64,000 bases of DNA, taken from contig NC_081836.1 in NCBI RefSeq assembly GCF_030867095.1, forward strand, positions 30,826,338 through 30,890,337, written 5' to 3'. Positions 10,644-23,722 of the stretch are shown here, in pieces. A program made the translations under genes and the position numbers. The notes under the pieces were generated by a model, which saw only the letters and a program-made list of their open reading frames with translations, was not told the origin of the DNA and did not search any database. Positions within the stretch are counted from its first letter, which is position 1; every line of letters starts with the position of its first letter. The stretch is from Alligator mississippiensis. Taxonomy: Eukaryota > Chordata > Crocodylia > Alligatoridae.

Positions 10644-12341
10644 ATATTTTATCTTAATTTTTTTTAAACAACTCGTCTTTGGCTGTTGTCACCTAAGTGA
10701 GTGTTGAACATCCTCTAGTATATCTTTATAGTGGCACAGCCACTTAGCTTCAAAGTTCCCTCTCCCCCACACACACTTTTCAATGCATTGAAAGAGCATA
10801 GAAGTGCCAATACTAGCACACAAAAAGCAGTATTATGAAACACTTCTGTAAACATGGTCTTCTTGGTGAGTGTTATAACGCCATTATGCATTGTGATGAA
10901 AATGTGCCCATTAATCTTGAGGCATATGTAGTGCTTCCCTTGTTATAAAGATTAATGAAACAGGAAAATATCAAATCTTTGGCTAAGTGCAGTAGATCCA
11001 TTGAAAGGGGATTTAGCTTTCTGGATGTATGCTCCCATGTAGCATTGGTAGCCTGTTGGTATTACCGTATGTACTCCGGTACAAGTCGACCCAGAATATA
11101 AGAACCACCCAATAATTAGATTCTGTGTATGAAACATTTATAAATTTGTTATAATTTTTCAGTTATGGAATCTAATTATTTGTGGTTTGTCTTGAATTTG
11201 CTTCCCTCAAACTGCTACCACAGGGAAAATAAATCTGGGGAGGAGGATCAGGTGTCCCGCTTGACTTCTGCCCTGCACCCCAGATTCTTCCCCATGCAGC
11301 CCCATCCCCACCTTTACTGTCAGACCTTGTTCTCCCTGAGCACATGGAAGTGAAGGGCAAATGTAAACATAGCTGTAGCAATTTGCATTTAGGCTAATTA
11401 TTACACATACCCATAGACTTAGTTTATCCAGAATTGATGCATTTACCTTTTATGAAACTGCTGCAAGTTTCAGTGCACACTGTTAAGCAGCACTTTTGTA
11501 CCTACTTACATATAGTATGAACTATCCCTGATATTAGTCCAAAGCCAAAAGGCTCATGATTTACCATGTTGTTCACTGACTTTCAAGCCATGATGACCCA
11601 TAGTGCAACATTGCTTAGTATGTGCTCACACTACAGAAACTGCACCCCTCTGCCACAAAGGATCCATTTCCTAATTAGCCCTTCTACTCGTGACAGGAAC
11701 CAGGTGTTATCACAAGTCCTGGGATCCTCCAAAAATTGATATGCAGATGAGGCACAGGGTAACCTGGCCTGGCTCCACCTCATGGAGGGTGGAGCCACAG
11801 TAATACGCAACAGGCTGAGAGAGGGATCAACAGAGATTTTGGGTAAACTGTTCGGGGCCAGACATTGTAGGCTGGTGAGAAAACAAGAATAATTGGAAAT
11901 GAGAAAGGCAGAGCTCAGCAGTGGGAGTGAAGAGGGATTTGAAATGTATGCAGTGTAGTGGTTCACTATGTCTTAGAGTCAGTGTTGAAGGCCTGTGCAC
12001 AATGGCCACTACCATATAATCTAATTCAGATAGGCTGCACTAACCTATGCCTGCTATGGATTTGGGAATATCTGAATCCCCAGGCTGAAGAATTTGGAAT
12101 GGAGGATACTTGCTGGTGGTAGCACCACATGGACTTCAATGATGAGTTCTGTTCAGTTGATGGAATTTGGGACTGATTAGGCTAATATAGTCTGAGATAT
12201 GAAATTTTGGCTAAAATCAAGTATTTTTGGCACCCAGGGGGAGGGTGTATCAGGGCTGGCTATGGCCCTTCCTGTGTCAACCTGATAATTGCATTACCTC
12301 CAGGCCTGGTGACAGTTCTGTGTGAAGGGGACATCCACCTG
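10644..12341. other. Intergenic DNA without recognised gene
   Basis: No gene is recognised. A short stretch at about 11063-11110 (gtactccggtacaagtcgacccagaatataag) resembles a widespread vertebrate repeat of the type 'tataagtcgaccc..atataag', at low confidence. The rest is unassigned. Confidence 0.4.
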
Positions 12342-13185
12342 TTTCATAGATTTATTTCATAGACTTCATAGACATTTGGGGAGGATCATCGAGTCCAGTC
12401 CCCTGCCTCAGGGGCAGGAAGTCAGCAGGGGTCATAGGATCCCAGCAAGATAAACATCCAAGCGTGTCTTGAAGGCGTTCAAAGTAGGTGCTTGAACCAC
12501 CTCCGGCGGCAGTTTATTCCAAACCTTGGGGGCTCGGACAGTAAAGAAGTTCTTCCTTACGTCCAGCCTGAATCAGTCGTGGAGCAGTTTATGACCATTC
12601 GATCTTGTCATCCCTTGGGGCGCTCTGGTGAATAGTCGTTCCCCCAGATCCTGGTGAACATCCCTGATAAACTTATAGGTGGCCACCAGATTGCCCCTGA
12701 GCCTGCGCTTTTCCAGGCTGAAGAGTCCCGTGGCTCTCAGCCTCTCATCATAAGGTCTGTTTTCCTGACCTCTGATCATGCGTGTGGCTCTCGTCTGCAC
12801 TCTCTCAAGCTTCTCCACATCCTTTTTGAACTGTAGAGCCCAAAACTGGACGCAGTACTCCAGCTGCGGTCTCACCAAGGCTGAGTACAGTGGGAGAATG
12901 ACGTCCTGGGATTTGCTTGAGAAGCATCTATGGATGCAAGCCAGCGTTTTGCCTGCTTTACAAGCTGCAGCATCACATTGAAGGCTCATGTTCATCTTGT
13001 GGTCAATCATGACCCCCAAGTCCTTTTCATCTGTAGTGCTAGCCAGCACTCCCGAGCCTATACGCATGCCGCAGGTTTTTCCTCCCAAAGTGGAGAACCT
13101 TGCATTTTTCGGTGTTAAACACCATCAAGTTCTCATCCATCCATTTCCTGAGCCTGTCAAGGTCTGCCTGGATCATCCACCCTAC
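12342..13185 (-). mobile_element. CR1 LINE, 5'-truncated 3' fragment
   Basis: On the - strand this reads as the C-terminal part of a CR1 reverse transcriptase ORF and its short 3' UTR, ending in repeated ctatgaa-type units. The translation shows DLGVMIDHKMNMS, YSALVRPQLEYCVQFWA, KLERVQ and LFSLEKRRLRGNLVA, typical of the CR1 thumb and C-terminal region. It is disrupted by a frame change near 13060. It closely resembles the copy at 19616-20400. Confidence 0.9.
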
Positions 13186-13501
13186 AAGCAAAAAGATTCT
13201 TATCAGTATCAGTTTTGCCTTCATTTAATCAACTTTATAGTTGGTTTCCATTACTGAGCATATGCTGCTTTCGGTAGCTGTTTAATCATAGATAGTATAT
13301 TTAATGAAGCTTCTTTGTGTGCAAATATAAGACAAGGGGCTTTTTTCCCCATGGTGATTGTTCAGTATCGTTTATGCAGTCTGGGTGTTTTCATGCTGCT
13401 ATTATGTTAATTCTTTAGGAGTCATGAAAAATCAAAGTACAAGTCATGGGGTATAGGACTGTCATGGTTGATTATTTGTCTAAGGCAGCATTCATCTAAT
13501 A

Positions 13502-13793
13502 CAGTGATTCACAACAAGGGTCCTGTGGCATCCTGGGATGCCCTGAGATCCTTTAAAGCGTGCTCTGGGGTGCAACATAAACTTAGCACTGTTAAGTGTG
13601 CAAATGTGATTCACAAGATAAACCCTGAGATTTTGAATAAGAATCAGTAGTGTTAAAAAATTGCTCTTTTGTGGTCTTTCTGAGTTCTTTGCAATGGAAA
13701 AACTTCTATTTTTCTGTTGTCAAAAAAGGAGTGAAAAATAAGAGCTGATGTTCTCTGAAGGCTGCCTTGAGCTTAAAAGGTTGAGAACCACTG
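13502..13793. mobile_element. Short hAT MITE, family 2 copy A
   Basis: The 292-bp element begins cagtgattcacaac and ends gttgagaaccactg, as near-inverted termini. The flanking 8-bp duplication ATCTAATA (13494-13501 and 13794-13801) is perfect. It is non-coding and related to 32640-32902. Confidence 0.9.
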
Positions 13794-13801
13794 ATCTAAT
13801 A

Positions 13802-15165
13802 TGAAGAGAGCATGACAATCTAGGGTGATTGTTATTCTAGCTAACAGAACCCTGCTAAGCTCGCACTTTCTGGCTACATAGGGTATTTAATTGGTGCTTC
13901 AAGAAGTGGGACAAATTTTTAAAAAATTGATTCCTTTAGTTCTGAATATTTTTGCTACTTTTATCTCATTTTCAACTATCCTTGTGCAGAACAATGACAA
14001 GCAATGCTTCTTTAGGTGCACTACTCTTCAGTCACTTACCCCATTAATTTTTAGAAGCAGCATTAAATACTGCTGAGCCTCCTGGAAGACTTTGTAACTC
14101 ATAATTTGTATCTTGTAATGGTTTGATTACTATATTGGACATGTCATGGTCAGAGCTCTAATATGAAATACTTTTCAGTCTAAATGAGTTCTGTCCTGTG
14201 ACATGTGCTATTTAAGGATCACATCTGAGACCTGCTGTTGTTCTAGCTGCCTACAGGGGGTTCGGGATTGAGAGTATGGTCGGGGGTAGAAAGGTAAGAA
14301 AGAGTTATTGACTTAACAAAAACACAACTACGCGTAGTAACAAAACAAACAATGACAGACAAAAGCAATTTGCATTGGCAACTTATTGGCAGTCCCTTCT
14401 GATGCCTGATACACAGCAAGCTTCTCTTTTCACAAAGTCCAACGAAGTCAGGCGTCCCCGAACAGCGTTGTCCAAAGGGTACTGTGAAGGACCCTGGAAT
14501 GCAGTCCTTGGGCTTTTCGAGGTCTACGGGCTCACTGATCCAGGCAAAAGCTAACTAATCCTTTTTACAGAGTTGTATCTTCCTTCTGAATGGTTTTCAA
14601 ATATTCCAGCCAATTTAAAGCTTCTGAATGGCTTTGATAACGTACAATCACTCAAATTCCTTTTACTTCAACTGTCCTTAAACTGACCAATAGCAGTACA
14701 AGCCTTGCATTTCTTTGATAAGGTAATTTTAACTACACCACAGGGCTTTACTACTTTAAGGCTTTGTTAAATTTACTAGGCCTTACTTTATACAAGGCCT
14801 CACTACATCTTAGACTTTAATTAGGCTTTTAGCAACAACATATAGCTTAATAGTTAAACAAATACAGAAAAACACGATATAATCTTCATAGAGCCTTCAG
14901 CAAACACCTTTATTACACAGGCACACTTTTTAGCTGTCACAGCTGTGCTCCTTTCCAATCTGACAATAGACTCCACAATGGTTAGTGTTGTAGGAGATTT
15001 TCAAAAAGTTAGGGCCTCAAAAATAGAGACCTTGCTTTCTGAAGGGGTCCCTATCCTAGCTTTAACTCTACAGTTATGACATGGTTCAAATTTAAGTAAA
15101 GTAAAGGCCGTATGTGGTGGCCAGTAAACTTAATTTTAATTGCATCTCAAACTTCAGGCTGTTAA
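13802..15165. other. Intergenic, unclassified; possible repeat at 14240-14960
   Basis: No gene is recognised. The 14240-14960 stretch differs in texture from its surroundings (Lys/Thr-rich A/C runs, acgcgtag, ggcgtccccgaacagcg) and may be an unclassified repeat or an LTR fragment, but there is no second copy in the window to test it against. Confidence 0.35.
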
Positions 15166-18100
15166 CATAGAATCAGAGAATCAGAGAAAATTAGGGCTGG
15201 AAGGGACCTCAGGAGGTCATCTAGTCCAACCCCTGCTCAAAGCAGGATCACCCCCAACTAGATCATCCCAGCCAAGGCTTTGTCTAGCCGGGTCCTGGGA
15301 ACCTCCAAGGATGGAGCTTCCACCACCTCTCTGGGTAACCTGTTCCAGTGTTTTACTACCCTCCTAGTGAGAAAATTCTTCCTAACATCTAACCTAAAGT
15401 TCCCTTGCTGCATCTTGAGACTATTGTTCCTTGTTCTGTCATCTGCCACTACTGAGACCAGTTTAGCTCCATCCTCCTTGGAATCCATTTCAGGTAGTTA
15501 AAGGCTGCTATTAAATCCACTCTCAGGCCTCTTCTCTCTTGACTAAATAAGCTGTTCCCTCAGCCTCTACTCATAGGTCATGTGCTCCAGCTCTCTCACT
15601 ATTTTTGTTGCCTTTTACTGGACTCTCCAATTTGTCCACATCCTTTCTGTAGCAAGGGGCACAAAACTGAACACAGTACTACAGATGTGGCCTCACCAGT
15701 GCTGAATAGAGGGGAATAATCACTTCCCTTGACCTACTGGCAACATACCTACCAGTGCAGCCCAGTATGCTGTTAGCCTTCTTGGCAACAAGGGCACACT
15801 GCTGGCTTATATTCAGCTTACTGTCCACTGCAAACCCCAAGTCATTTTTTGCAGAGCTGCTGCCCAGCAAGTCAGCCTCCAGCCTGTACTGGTGCATGGG
15901 ATTGTTCTGTCCTAGGTGCAGGATTTTGCACTTGTCCTTGTTGAACTTCATGAGGTTTCTTTTGGTCCAGTTCTCCAATTTGTCTCGGTCACTGAATCCT
16001 AGCCCTACCCTCCAGCATATCTACTGCTCCCCACAGCTAGGTGTCATCTGCAAACTTGCTGAGGGTGCACTCTATGCCATTTTCCAGGTTGTTGATGAAG
16101 ACATTGAACAAAACTGGCCCCAAAACCAACCTCTGGGGCACTCCCCTAGATACCAGTTGCAAACCAGATATCAAGCCATTGATTACTACTCTCTGAGTAG
16201 TAGCTACAGTCAGTTTTCTATCCATCTTACAGTCCATTCATCCAGTCTGTACTTCCTTAGCTTGTTTGTGGGAATGTTGTGGGAGACTGTATCAAAATTC
16301 TTGCTAAAATCAAGGTACACCACATCCACTGGTCTCCCTGCATCCACAGAGCCAGTTATCTCATCACAGAAGTCAATCAGGTTGGTCAGGCATGACTTGC
16401 CCTTGGTGAATCCATGCTGACTGTTCCTAATCACTTCTCCTCCAAGTGCTTAGAAATGGATTCCTTGAGGATCTTCTCCATGATTTTTCCAGGGACTGAG
16501 GTGAGGCTGACTGGTCTGTAGTTCCCTGGATCCTCCTTTTTCCCTTAAATATGGGCACTATGTTAGCCCTTTTCCAATCATCTAGGACCTTCCTGATCAC
16601 CATGAGATTTCAAAGATGGTGGCCAATGGCTCTGGAATCACATCATACAACTCCCTTAGCACCATCGGATGCATCCCATCCGGCACCATGGACTTGTACA
16701 TGTCCAGCTTTTCTAAATAGTCCCTAACCTGTTCTTTCACTACTGAGGGCTGCTCACCTCCTCCCCAGACTGTGCTGCGTGGTGCAGTAGTTTGGGAGCT
16801 GACCTTGCCTGTGAAGACTGGGGTGAAAAAGGCATTTAGCACTTCAGCTTTTTCTGCATCGTCTGTCACAAGGTTGCCTCCCCCATTCAGTAATGGACCC
16901 ACACTTTCCCTGATCCTCCTCTTACTACTGACATACTTGTAGAAACCCTTCTTGTTACCCTTCACATCTCTTGGTAGCTGCAAATCCAATTGTGCTTTGG
17001 GCTTCCTGACTTCATCCCTGTATGCTTGAGCTGTGCTCTTACCTTCCTCCCTAGTTATTTGTCCAAGTTTCCATTTCTTGTAAGCTTCCATTTTGTGATT
17101 TAGTTTACTGAAGAGTTCCCTGCTAAGCCAAGCTGCTCTTCTGTCATGCTTGCTAGTCTTCCTGCACATCAGGATGATTTGTTCCTGCTCTCTCAGTAAG
17201 GCTTCTTTGAAGTACAGCCAGCTCTCCTGGACTCCTCTCCGCCTCACATTGGCTTCCCAGTGGATCCTGAGCAAGCTGAAGTCTGCTTTTCTGAAGTCCT
17301 TATTCTGCTACTTTTCATTCATCCTTTTCTCAGGATCATGAACTCAATCATCTCATGGTCACTGCTGCCCAAGCTGCCATCCACTACTACATTCCCCACC
17401 AATTCTTCCCTGTTTATGAGCAGCAGGTCAAGAAGAGCATGAGCCCTGGTTGGTCGCTCCAGCACTTGCACCAGGAAGTTGTCCCCAACACTCTCCAAAA
17501 ACTTCCTGGATTGCCTATGCACTGCTGTATTACCCTTCCAGCACATGTCAGGGTGTTTGAAGTCCCTCAGGAGAACCAGGGCTTATGATCAGGAAACTTC
17601 CGCTAGCTGTTTGAAGAAAGCCTCATCCACCACTTCCTCCTGATCTGGTGGTCTATAGCAGACCCCTACCACAACACCAGTCTTGTTGCTCTCCCCTCTG
17701 ACCCTAACTCAGAGACTTTCAACAGGCCTATCTCCAGTTTCACACTGGAGCTCCGAGCAATCATATTGGCTCTTTTTACATAAAGTTTGACCAGTTTGTA
17801 CCCACTCATGACAGTGCTCCAGTCATGCGAGCTCCCACCAAGTCTCTGTTATTTCAATCGCGTCATAGTTCTGTGACTGTGCAAGGACTTCCAGTTCTTC
17901 CTGCTTGTTTCCCAGGCTCTGTGCATTTGTGTACAGGCACCTGAGGTGACTAGTCGATTGCTCTGATTTCTCAGGAAGTATGAGACCACCTCCCCTGTTG
18001 CCCCCTCCTGCTTGCTCTTCCTCCAGGTCTCTCGCTTCCCCACTTATCTTAGGGCTTTGGGCTCCATCTCCCAGCAAACCAAATTTAAAGCCCTCCTCAC

Positions 18101-18360
18101 TAGGTTAGCAAGCCTGTCTATGAAGACACTCTTCCCTCTCTTCATCAGGTGGATCCCATCTTTTCCCAGCAATCCTTCTTAGAAGAACATCCCATGGTCG
18201 AAGAAGCCAAGGCTTTGCTGGTGACACAATGTGTGCAGCCAGGTGTTGATACATCTGCAGGATGCATCTGCTTCTGCCTGAGCCCTTTCCCTTGACTGGA
18301 AGGATTGATGAGAAAACTTGAGAACCAGACCCCTTCACCTTTGCACTCAGAGCCCATGTG
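15166..18360 (-). mobile_element. CR1 LINE, long degenerate copy with endonuclease and RT regions
   Basis: Read on the - strand, the copy runs from a 5' leader (18077-18360) through the apurinic endonuclease domain (LYTNAQSLGNKQEELEVL at about 17900, ITETWWE) and reverse transcriptase (DGMHPMVLRELYDV, SCLTNLIDFCDE, KFADDT at about 16040) to the 3' end with the CR1 tail. It is broken by many frameshifts and stops. The length, about 3.2 kb, is close to the whole second ORF of CR1. Confidence 0.92.
15679..18077 (-). pseudogene. CR1 ORF2 (endonuclease-reverse transcriptase) remnant
   Basis: Open pieces in successive frames on the - strand cover, in order, the endonuclease N-terminus (17823-18077), the endonuclease middle (17319-17546), the linker and RT fingers (16597-17274), the RT palm (16210-16434, 16037-16237) and the C-terminal region (15679-15978). 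The catalytic FADD box is preserved, but the frame changes at least five times, so no complete protein can be made. Confidence 0.88.
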
Positions 18361-19615
18361 CTCTGTCTTCTCTTTATTAAAAGATTTTCAGTGGTAGTTA
18401 ACTATTCAACTCAGGATTTCCAAAAATTAACCATTAAGATATGTTTGGGGGCATGAGTTAGTATCTGGCATGAGGTATCTGACAATCAAAAATTTAAAAT
18501 AAGTTAATTTTAAAAGTTGAGTGTGATTCATTCCTTCAGGCTCGAGTGCTGCCACATTGGCACAGTATGTCCGTGAGATGGACACTCTCCATGTCATTTT
18601 TTCTCTTCATATTTTAGATTATTGCCAAACTATTTTAGGTAACTACCACTCTGTTACTAAAATATCACTTGAAGCTTAATTCTTTGTCACCTGGAGTTTT
18701 TAATTCATTCTGCTGTCTGACAATTTAGCATTGACTGCAGTGGATTAGAAAGATTGCTTTGAAAACTTTGTTATGAAAGCATCTGAACAAAAAAATGAAG
18801 AAAGCTGGTCAGTAATATTAATAACATGGAAATAACATGCCATGTGCCCTCTGTCCAGTTAGGCTTCTCTATTCTAATGATATAACTATGTTTTTCTCTT
18901 GGACCCACTCTAGCTTTTTCTACACCATCCCTCACTTTTATGAATCATCACTGTATATTCTGGCACAGGTCCTGTCCTTTTCCCTCCAGTATGCACTTGC
19001 AATGTTAGTGTTGGCACCTGTTTGCAAAGCATTTTGAAATCATCCTCTGATGTGGTAATGAGTTAGTCTCATTAACTCAAACACTTTATGAAATTCATCT
19101 GTTTGTTCAGTTGTACAAATCAGCCCCTTGGTGCAGTGTTTCACATAGTACCTTTTAGGCAAACTGTACTCAAGTGCATATAAAATTAAATAGTTACAAA
19201 GTAATAATAGATGAAACAAGTGGCAGAGATGAAGTGAGACAAAAGGAGAAAAACTGAAAAACAACTTTTAGCTGAATACTTCAGGCAAGTGGTCCTGGGT
19301 AGTAGGTGCTAGGGAGAAAAAGGCCCTCCCTCATCATTGTGATATGAGGCTTATAGAGAAGGAGAGGGAGGAGTTGTACGGCAAGGAGAATACCTTAAAA
19401 ACAGGATGGCAACCTAAAATAAATTTAGCCAATGAAGTATGAGGAGGGTGTTAATATCTTCTGCCCTTGGTGTATTTAAGAAGATAGATGGATGCAGTCT
19501 GTGCATTGTGGAGCTGAGGCACATGGATTCCATGGAAAGCAGTTTGTACTGGTGCAAGGGAGGTGAAGATTGAGAAGATAATTCCTCTTCTTTTATACTA
19601 TGCCGGAATATACTT
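18361..19615. other. Intergenic DNA without recognised gene
   Basis: AT-rich sequence with no homology I recognise on either strand. Confidence 0.5.
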
Positions 19616-20400
19616 TCATAGATTTTATAGACATTAGGGCTGGAAGAGACCCCTGAAGATCTTTGAGTCCAGCCCCCTGCCCCAGGGGCAGGAAGTTAGC
19701 TGGGGCATAGGATCCCAGCAAGATAAACATCCAAATGTGTCTTGAAGGCGTTCAAAGTCGGTGCTTGAACCACCTCCGGCAGCAGTCTATTCCAAACCTT
19801 GGGGGCTCGGACAGTGAAGAAGTTCTTCCTTATGTCCAGCCTGAAATGGCCATGGAGGAGTTGTGACCATTTGACCTTGTCATCCCTTGGGGTGCTCTGG
19901 TGAACAGACGTTCCCCCAGATCCTGGTGAACACCCCTGATAAACTTATAGGTGGCCACCAGATTGCCCCTGAGCCTACGCTTTTCCAGGCTGAAGAGTCC
20001 CATGGCTCTCAGCCTCTCATCATAAGGTCTGTTTTCCTGACCTCTGATCATGTGTGTGGCTCTTCTCTGGACTCTCTCAAGCTTCTCCACATCCTTTTTG
20101 AATTGTAGAGCCCAAAACTGGACGCAGTACTCCAGCTGTGACCTCACCAAGGCCGAATACGACGGGAGAATGACGTCCTGGGATTTGGTTGAGAGGCATC
20201 TATGGATGCAAGGCAGCGCTTTGCTTGCTTTACTAGCTGCTGCATCACATTGAAGGCTCATGTTCATCTTGTGGTCAATCATGACCCCCAAGTCCCTTTT
20301 GTCTGTAGTGCTAACCAGTGTAGCACTGCCAATCCTATAAGCATGCTGTGGGTTTTTCTTCCCTAGGTGGAGAACCTTGCATTTTCAGGGTTAAACACCA
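19616..20400 (-). mobile_element. CR1 LINE, 5'-truncated 3' fragment
   Basis: This is the same subfamily as 12342-13185, with nearly identical 3' sequence and the same RT C-terminal motifs (GVMIDHKMNMSLQCDAAASK, VEKLERVQRRATHMIRG). A 153-codon stretch is open (19830-20291). The insertion is truncated just upstream of the RLG..AGS region. Confidence 0.9.
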
Positions 20401-22314
20401 TCAGGTTCACCATACTGATTGCTTTTAAATTGCATTTCCTACCTCACAAAACTTACAGTCTTGATCTTGCAGATGCTTAAGCATGTGCTGAATCTTAAAC
20501 AAATGTAGATGCACTGAAGTTTGATAAGACAAATGCACTTAAGTATTTGCAGGAAAGAGTTAATGATAGAAATGAGGCAGAAGGCAGTATAGAGAAGTAA
20601 AGTGGAGGCAGTTGTCTGCAGGAGCTAGACTGTGCGGGGCATGTGGGGACTGCCTTAGCAAACAGATGGATATTCCATTATTTTGTTATTCAAGTGTCCT
20701 TGAGAGACGTTACTTAGAAAAGGTGGACAGTCATTGGAGAACAAGAAGAGTCAAAAGTTAGTGCTGTAAATAGGAGAAAGCACTGAGATATGAAACAGAA
20801 ATGGTGACAGACAAGGACACATGGTGCTGACAAAATTCAGGGAAACAAACTGCACTGAACAAACTGACAAAGAAATCTCATTCATTTCTCCTCAGTGTTT
20901 CAGCAACAAACAGTTTGTTTCAGCAATAAATAGTTTGTTTGACACACACACATTTTTGCAAGCCCAATAACTGAACTCACAGCTATAACTTTTAAAATAA
21001 TTTCTTCCACGGGTGGCCCAGAACTGTCCTCATGACTGGAAAGATCCTCACTGTGTTGTTCAGGATCCTAAGGAGGTCCGGAGTCTCCTGCATCTGTCTC
21101 TTGTTCTGAGGCCTCAATCATAGGAAAATCCTCTTCCTTCTAAGTACAGGAAAGGCACTGGTTAGAGAACAAAGCATTGATTAGGGCTGATCCTACATGC
21201 ACTGCATCCCACTGACAATATTTTAATTAGCAGTGGCAGGATTAGGTCCTCAGTGGAAAGATTTAGTTGAAATGGAAAACAGAAATCATTGAAATAAACC
21301 AATGTATCATCTGCATTCTTGCCAGCCAGATCACACAGCAAAATGCTCCAGCTTTCCCCATGAAAACTGCATCTCCCTCATTCTTCCAACTCCCTGTTTT
21401 TCTTTCAATCTCTTAAAAACATATGTGCTGGAGGGAACACCAAGCTCCTATCTGCAGAATATACCTGCAGCATCCCAGAGAAACATCATGACCATTTCCT
21501 GCATCCTGTCTCTGGTCATTTACTCAGATCCTCACCTGCCTTGCAGCTAATAAAAGCACCTACCCTATCTAGTACCCTTCTGCTAACCCAGACCCTTCCC
21601 TCTCAGACATGTATCTGCTCTATCAGTCTTGGGATTCAACAGAGTATGATGAGAGACCTTTGATCTGACCTGCCTGCTTCACTCTGCTTGTACTTCACTC
21701 CCACTCACAAAGTGCCTCAGCCTGCTTCCCATCTTGTCATACATTTTTCATATGCTGCATAGTGGCCTAGAAATCAGGTAAGGTTTTCTGGATAATGTAT
21801 GCCCAACTGTACCCAGTGGAAGCTGCTGAGAGTTGAATGAGGCTGGGAAATTTCTTTTAAGTCATGGCTGAAAACTCATGTTTTCCATGTGGTAAAGATC
21901 CACCTTAAGACAAAGCAGGCAGTACCTACTCAGGATGACCTAGAGAGCTACTGCATAGAGATTTCCAGGGCCCAATCCAGGGCTCAAAGATGTCCATGGG
22001 ATGCATCTTGGTTACAGGGTACAGGTTTCATCTCAGAAAATACAAAGAGGTTCTCAGGTGGTACTAGGGGCCTTTACTTTGACGGAGAAAGGCATAAAAA
22101 TAGCTGGAAGATGACTCCATTTAGAAACAAGGCATGGTTGTGTAATTGTTGGGAAGACTGAGCATTGCAACAGGGAAATAGTAGAATCTCCACCTCTCAG
22201 AAGTGTTTAAAGCAAGCCTGGATGCCTTTCTGGAGATGCATTTTAGTCAAACACAGGCTACTGAATCCACTACCAATAACTGTAAAGTTTTACATCCAGC
22301 TTATATAGAAGTCA
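20401..22314. other. Intergenic DNA without recognised gene
   Basis: No supported gene. A small direct duplication (tttcagcaacaaacagtttg / tttcagcaataaatagtttg) lies at about 20897-20940. An open frame at 21889-22161 shows no recognisable family or splice context. Confidence 0.45.
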
Positions 22315-22322
22315 GACTAGAG

Positions 22323-23714
22323 TAGGAGTGGGCAAAATACAGCCCACAGGCCTAGGGGATTTCATCCAGCCTGTGGTCACCCACCACCTAATTGTACCCT
22401 GCCCAGCCAACATGCTTCATTCCCACCCTTCTGTGTGGGAGGGCCCTGGACCCAGCCAGCACACAGCTTCCAGGCAGGACTGCTGCTTCCACTGCTGCAG
22501 CTGCCAGGGAACATGCTCAGCTTCCCTGGTCTTCCTGTGTCCCTGCTGCAGCACTCTCTCCAGGCACCAGGTAGGGAAGCTGCAGCTGGGAGGGAGTGTG
22601 GAACGTGGGGTTGGGGCTGGCAGGAGTGGGGAGTCTGGGGCCCATGCCCAGCAGGGTGGTGAGAGCATGGAGCTTGGGTGGGCAGGGTGTGGGTGTGGGC
22701 AGGGTTTGTGGGGTGTGGGGACCTCCCCACATGCCCCTCCATGGCACACAGCCCCCTGCCACCAGTGATGGTAGCAGCAGGCAACAGGCCCTCAGGGTGC
22801 TTGTGGCCCATGCAAGCACAGCTTCCTGGTGGTGCACAGCTCCAGCCAGTTCCAGGAGCTGTATGTGGTGGCAAGGTGCTCCCTGCTGCCATGTGCAGGT
22901 CCTAGGACAGCTGGCTGCCTTGCATGGGGCTTCCCCCCTGTGGTGCGCAACTGCTGGGAGTTGCATGTAAGCCTTGCGTGATAGAGGTAGACCTGGTTCT
23001 GATCCTTGCCACCATGTGCAACTCCCAGAGCTGGCTAGAGCTGCAGGTCGCCAGGTGGCTGTGCTTGCACAGGCCGCGAGCACCCCGAGTTGCCTGCTGT
23101 GCTGCTGCTGGTGGGGGCCTGTGCATTATGGGGGGGAATGTGGGAGGGTCCCCACACCCCACAAACCCCACCCACACCCAGCCCACACCCCCTCCTCCCA
23201 CATATCCACACTCCCCACATACACTATGCCCCCCACACACAGCCACACTCCCTGACTAACCCGCACACACACAGCCCACCATATACACATCCTCACCCCA
23301 CAACCACATCCCACACATTTCCCCCTACACCCCCCACACACAATATACAAGAGTAAGACTATTTTTTAAATTGTTATGCAATCACCTCTATATACACTAT
23401 GCAAACACGCATAAATCAGGACAACAATATTTTTAAAAATAAAATTAAAATATGTTATAGTAGAGTTTTGACTTTTAGTATATGATTTAGTTTTTTCTGG
23501 CTCCAAGATGGCAACCCCCCCACAAAGGAGTGCTTTGGGGTAAGGGGAAAGACTTCTGATGGCAAAGGTCAGGGGTTAGGGAGTGGGACTTCTGGTGCCA
23601 AGATGGTGACTGGGGGTGAGGCACCCATCAAGGGGCGAGGCTACCATTGCAGCCCTCGATAGCTCACCAAAGCTCTCGAAGCGGCCCTCCAGCTGAAATA
23701 ATTGCCCACCCCTG
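22323..23714. mobile_element. hAT-type non-autonomous element, 1.4 kb
   Basis: The termini taggagtgggcaaaatac..ggccc-like and gcaattattt..cccacccctg are inverted and match the vertebrate hAT type CAGGGGTGGGCAA. The flanking octamers GACTAGAG (22315-22322) and GTCTAGAG (23715-23722) match 7 of 8. The interior is GC-rich with imperfect repeats of tggtggcaaggtgct and gtggggtgtggggacc-type blocks in both orientations, and a cccacac-rich stretch at 23150-23345. The overlapping open frames on both strands reflect composition. Confidence 0.82.
23150..23345. repeat. CCCACAC-rich low-complexity tract
   Basis: This is a strand-asymmetric C/A-rich tract (cccacaccc, cacacac, acatacac) inside the 1.4 kb hAT-type element. 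Confidence 0.8.
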
Positions 23715-23722
23715 GTCTAGAG

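Noticed and set aside
22377..23259. Several overlapping open frames of 110-188 codons on both strands
   Set aside because: They all lie in the repeated GC-rich interior of the hAT-type element, have no recognisable domain, and occur on both strands at once, which is a composition effect.
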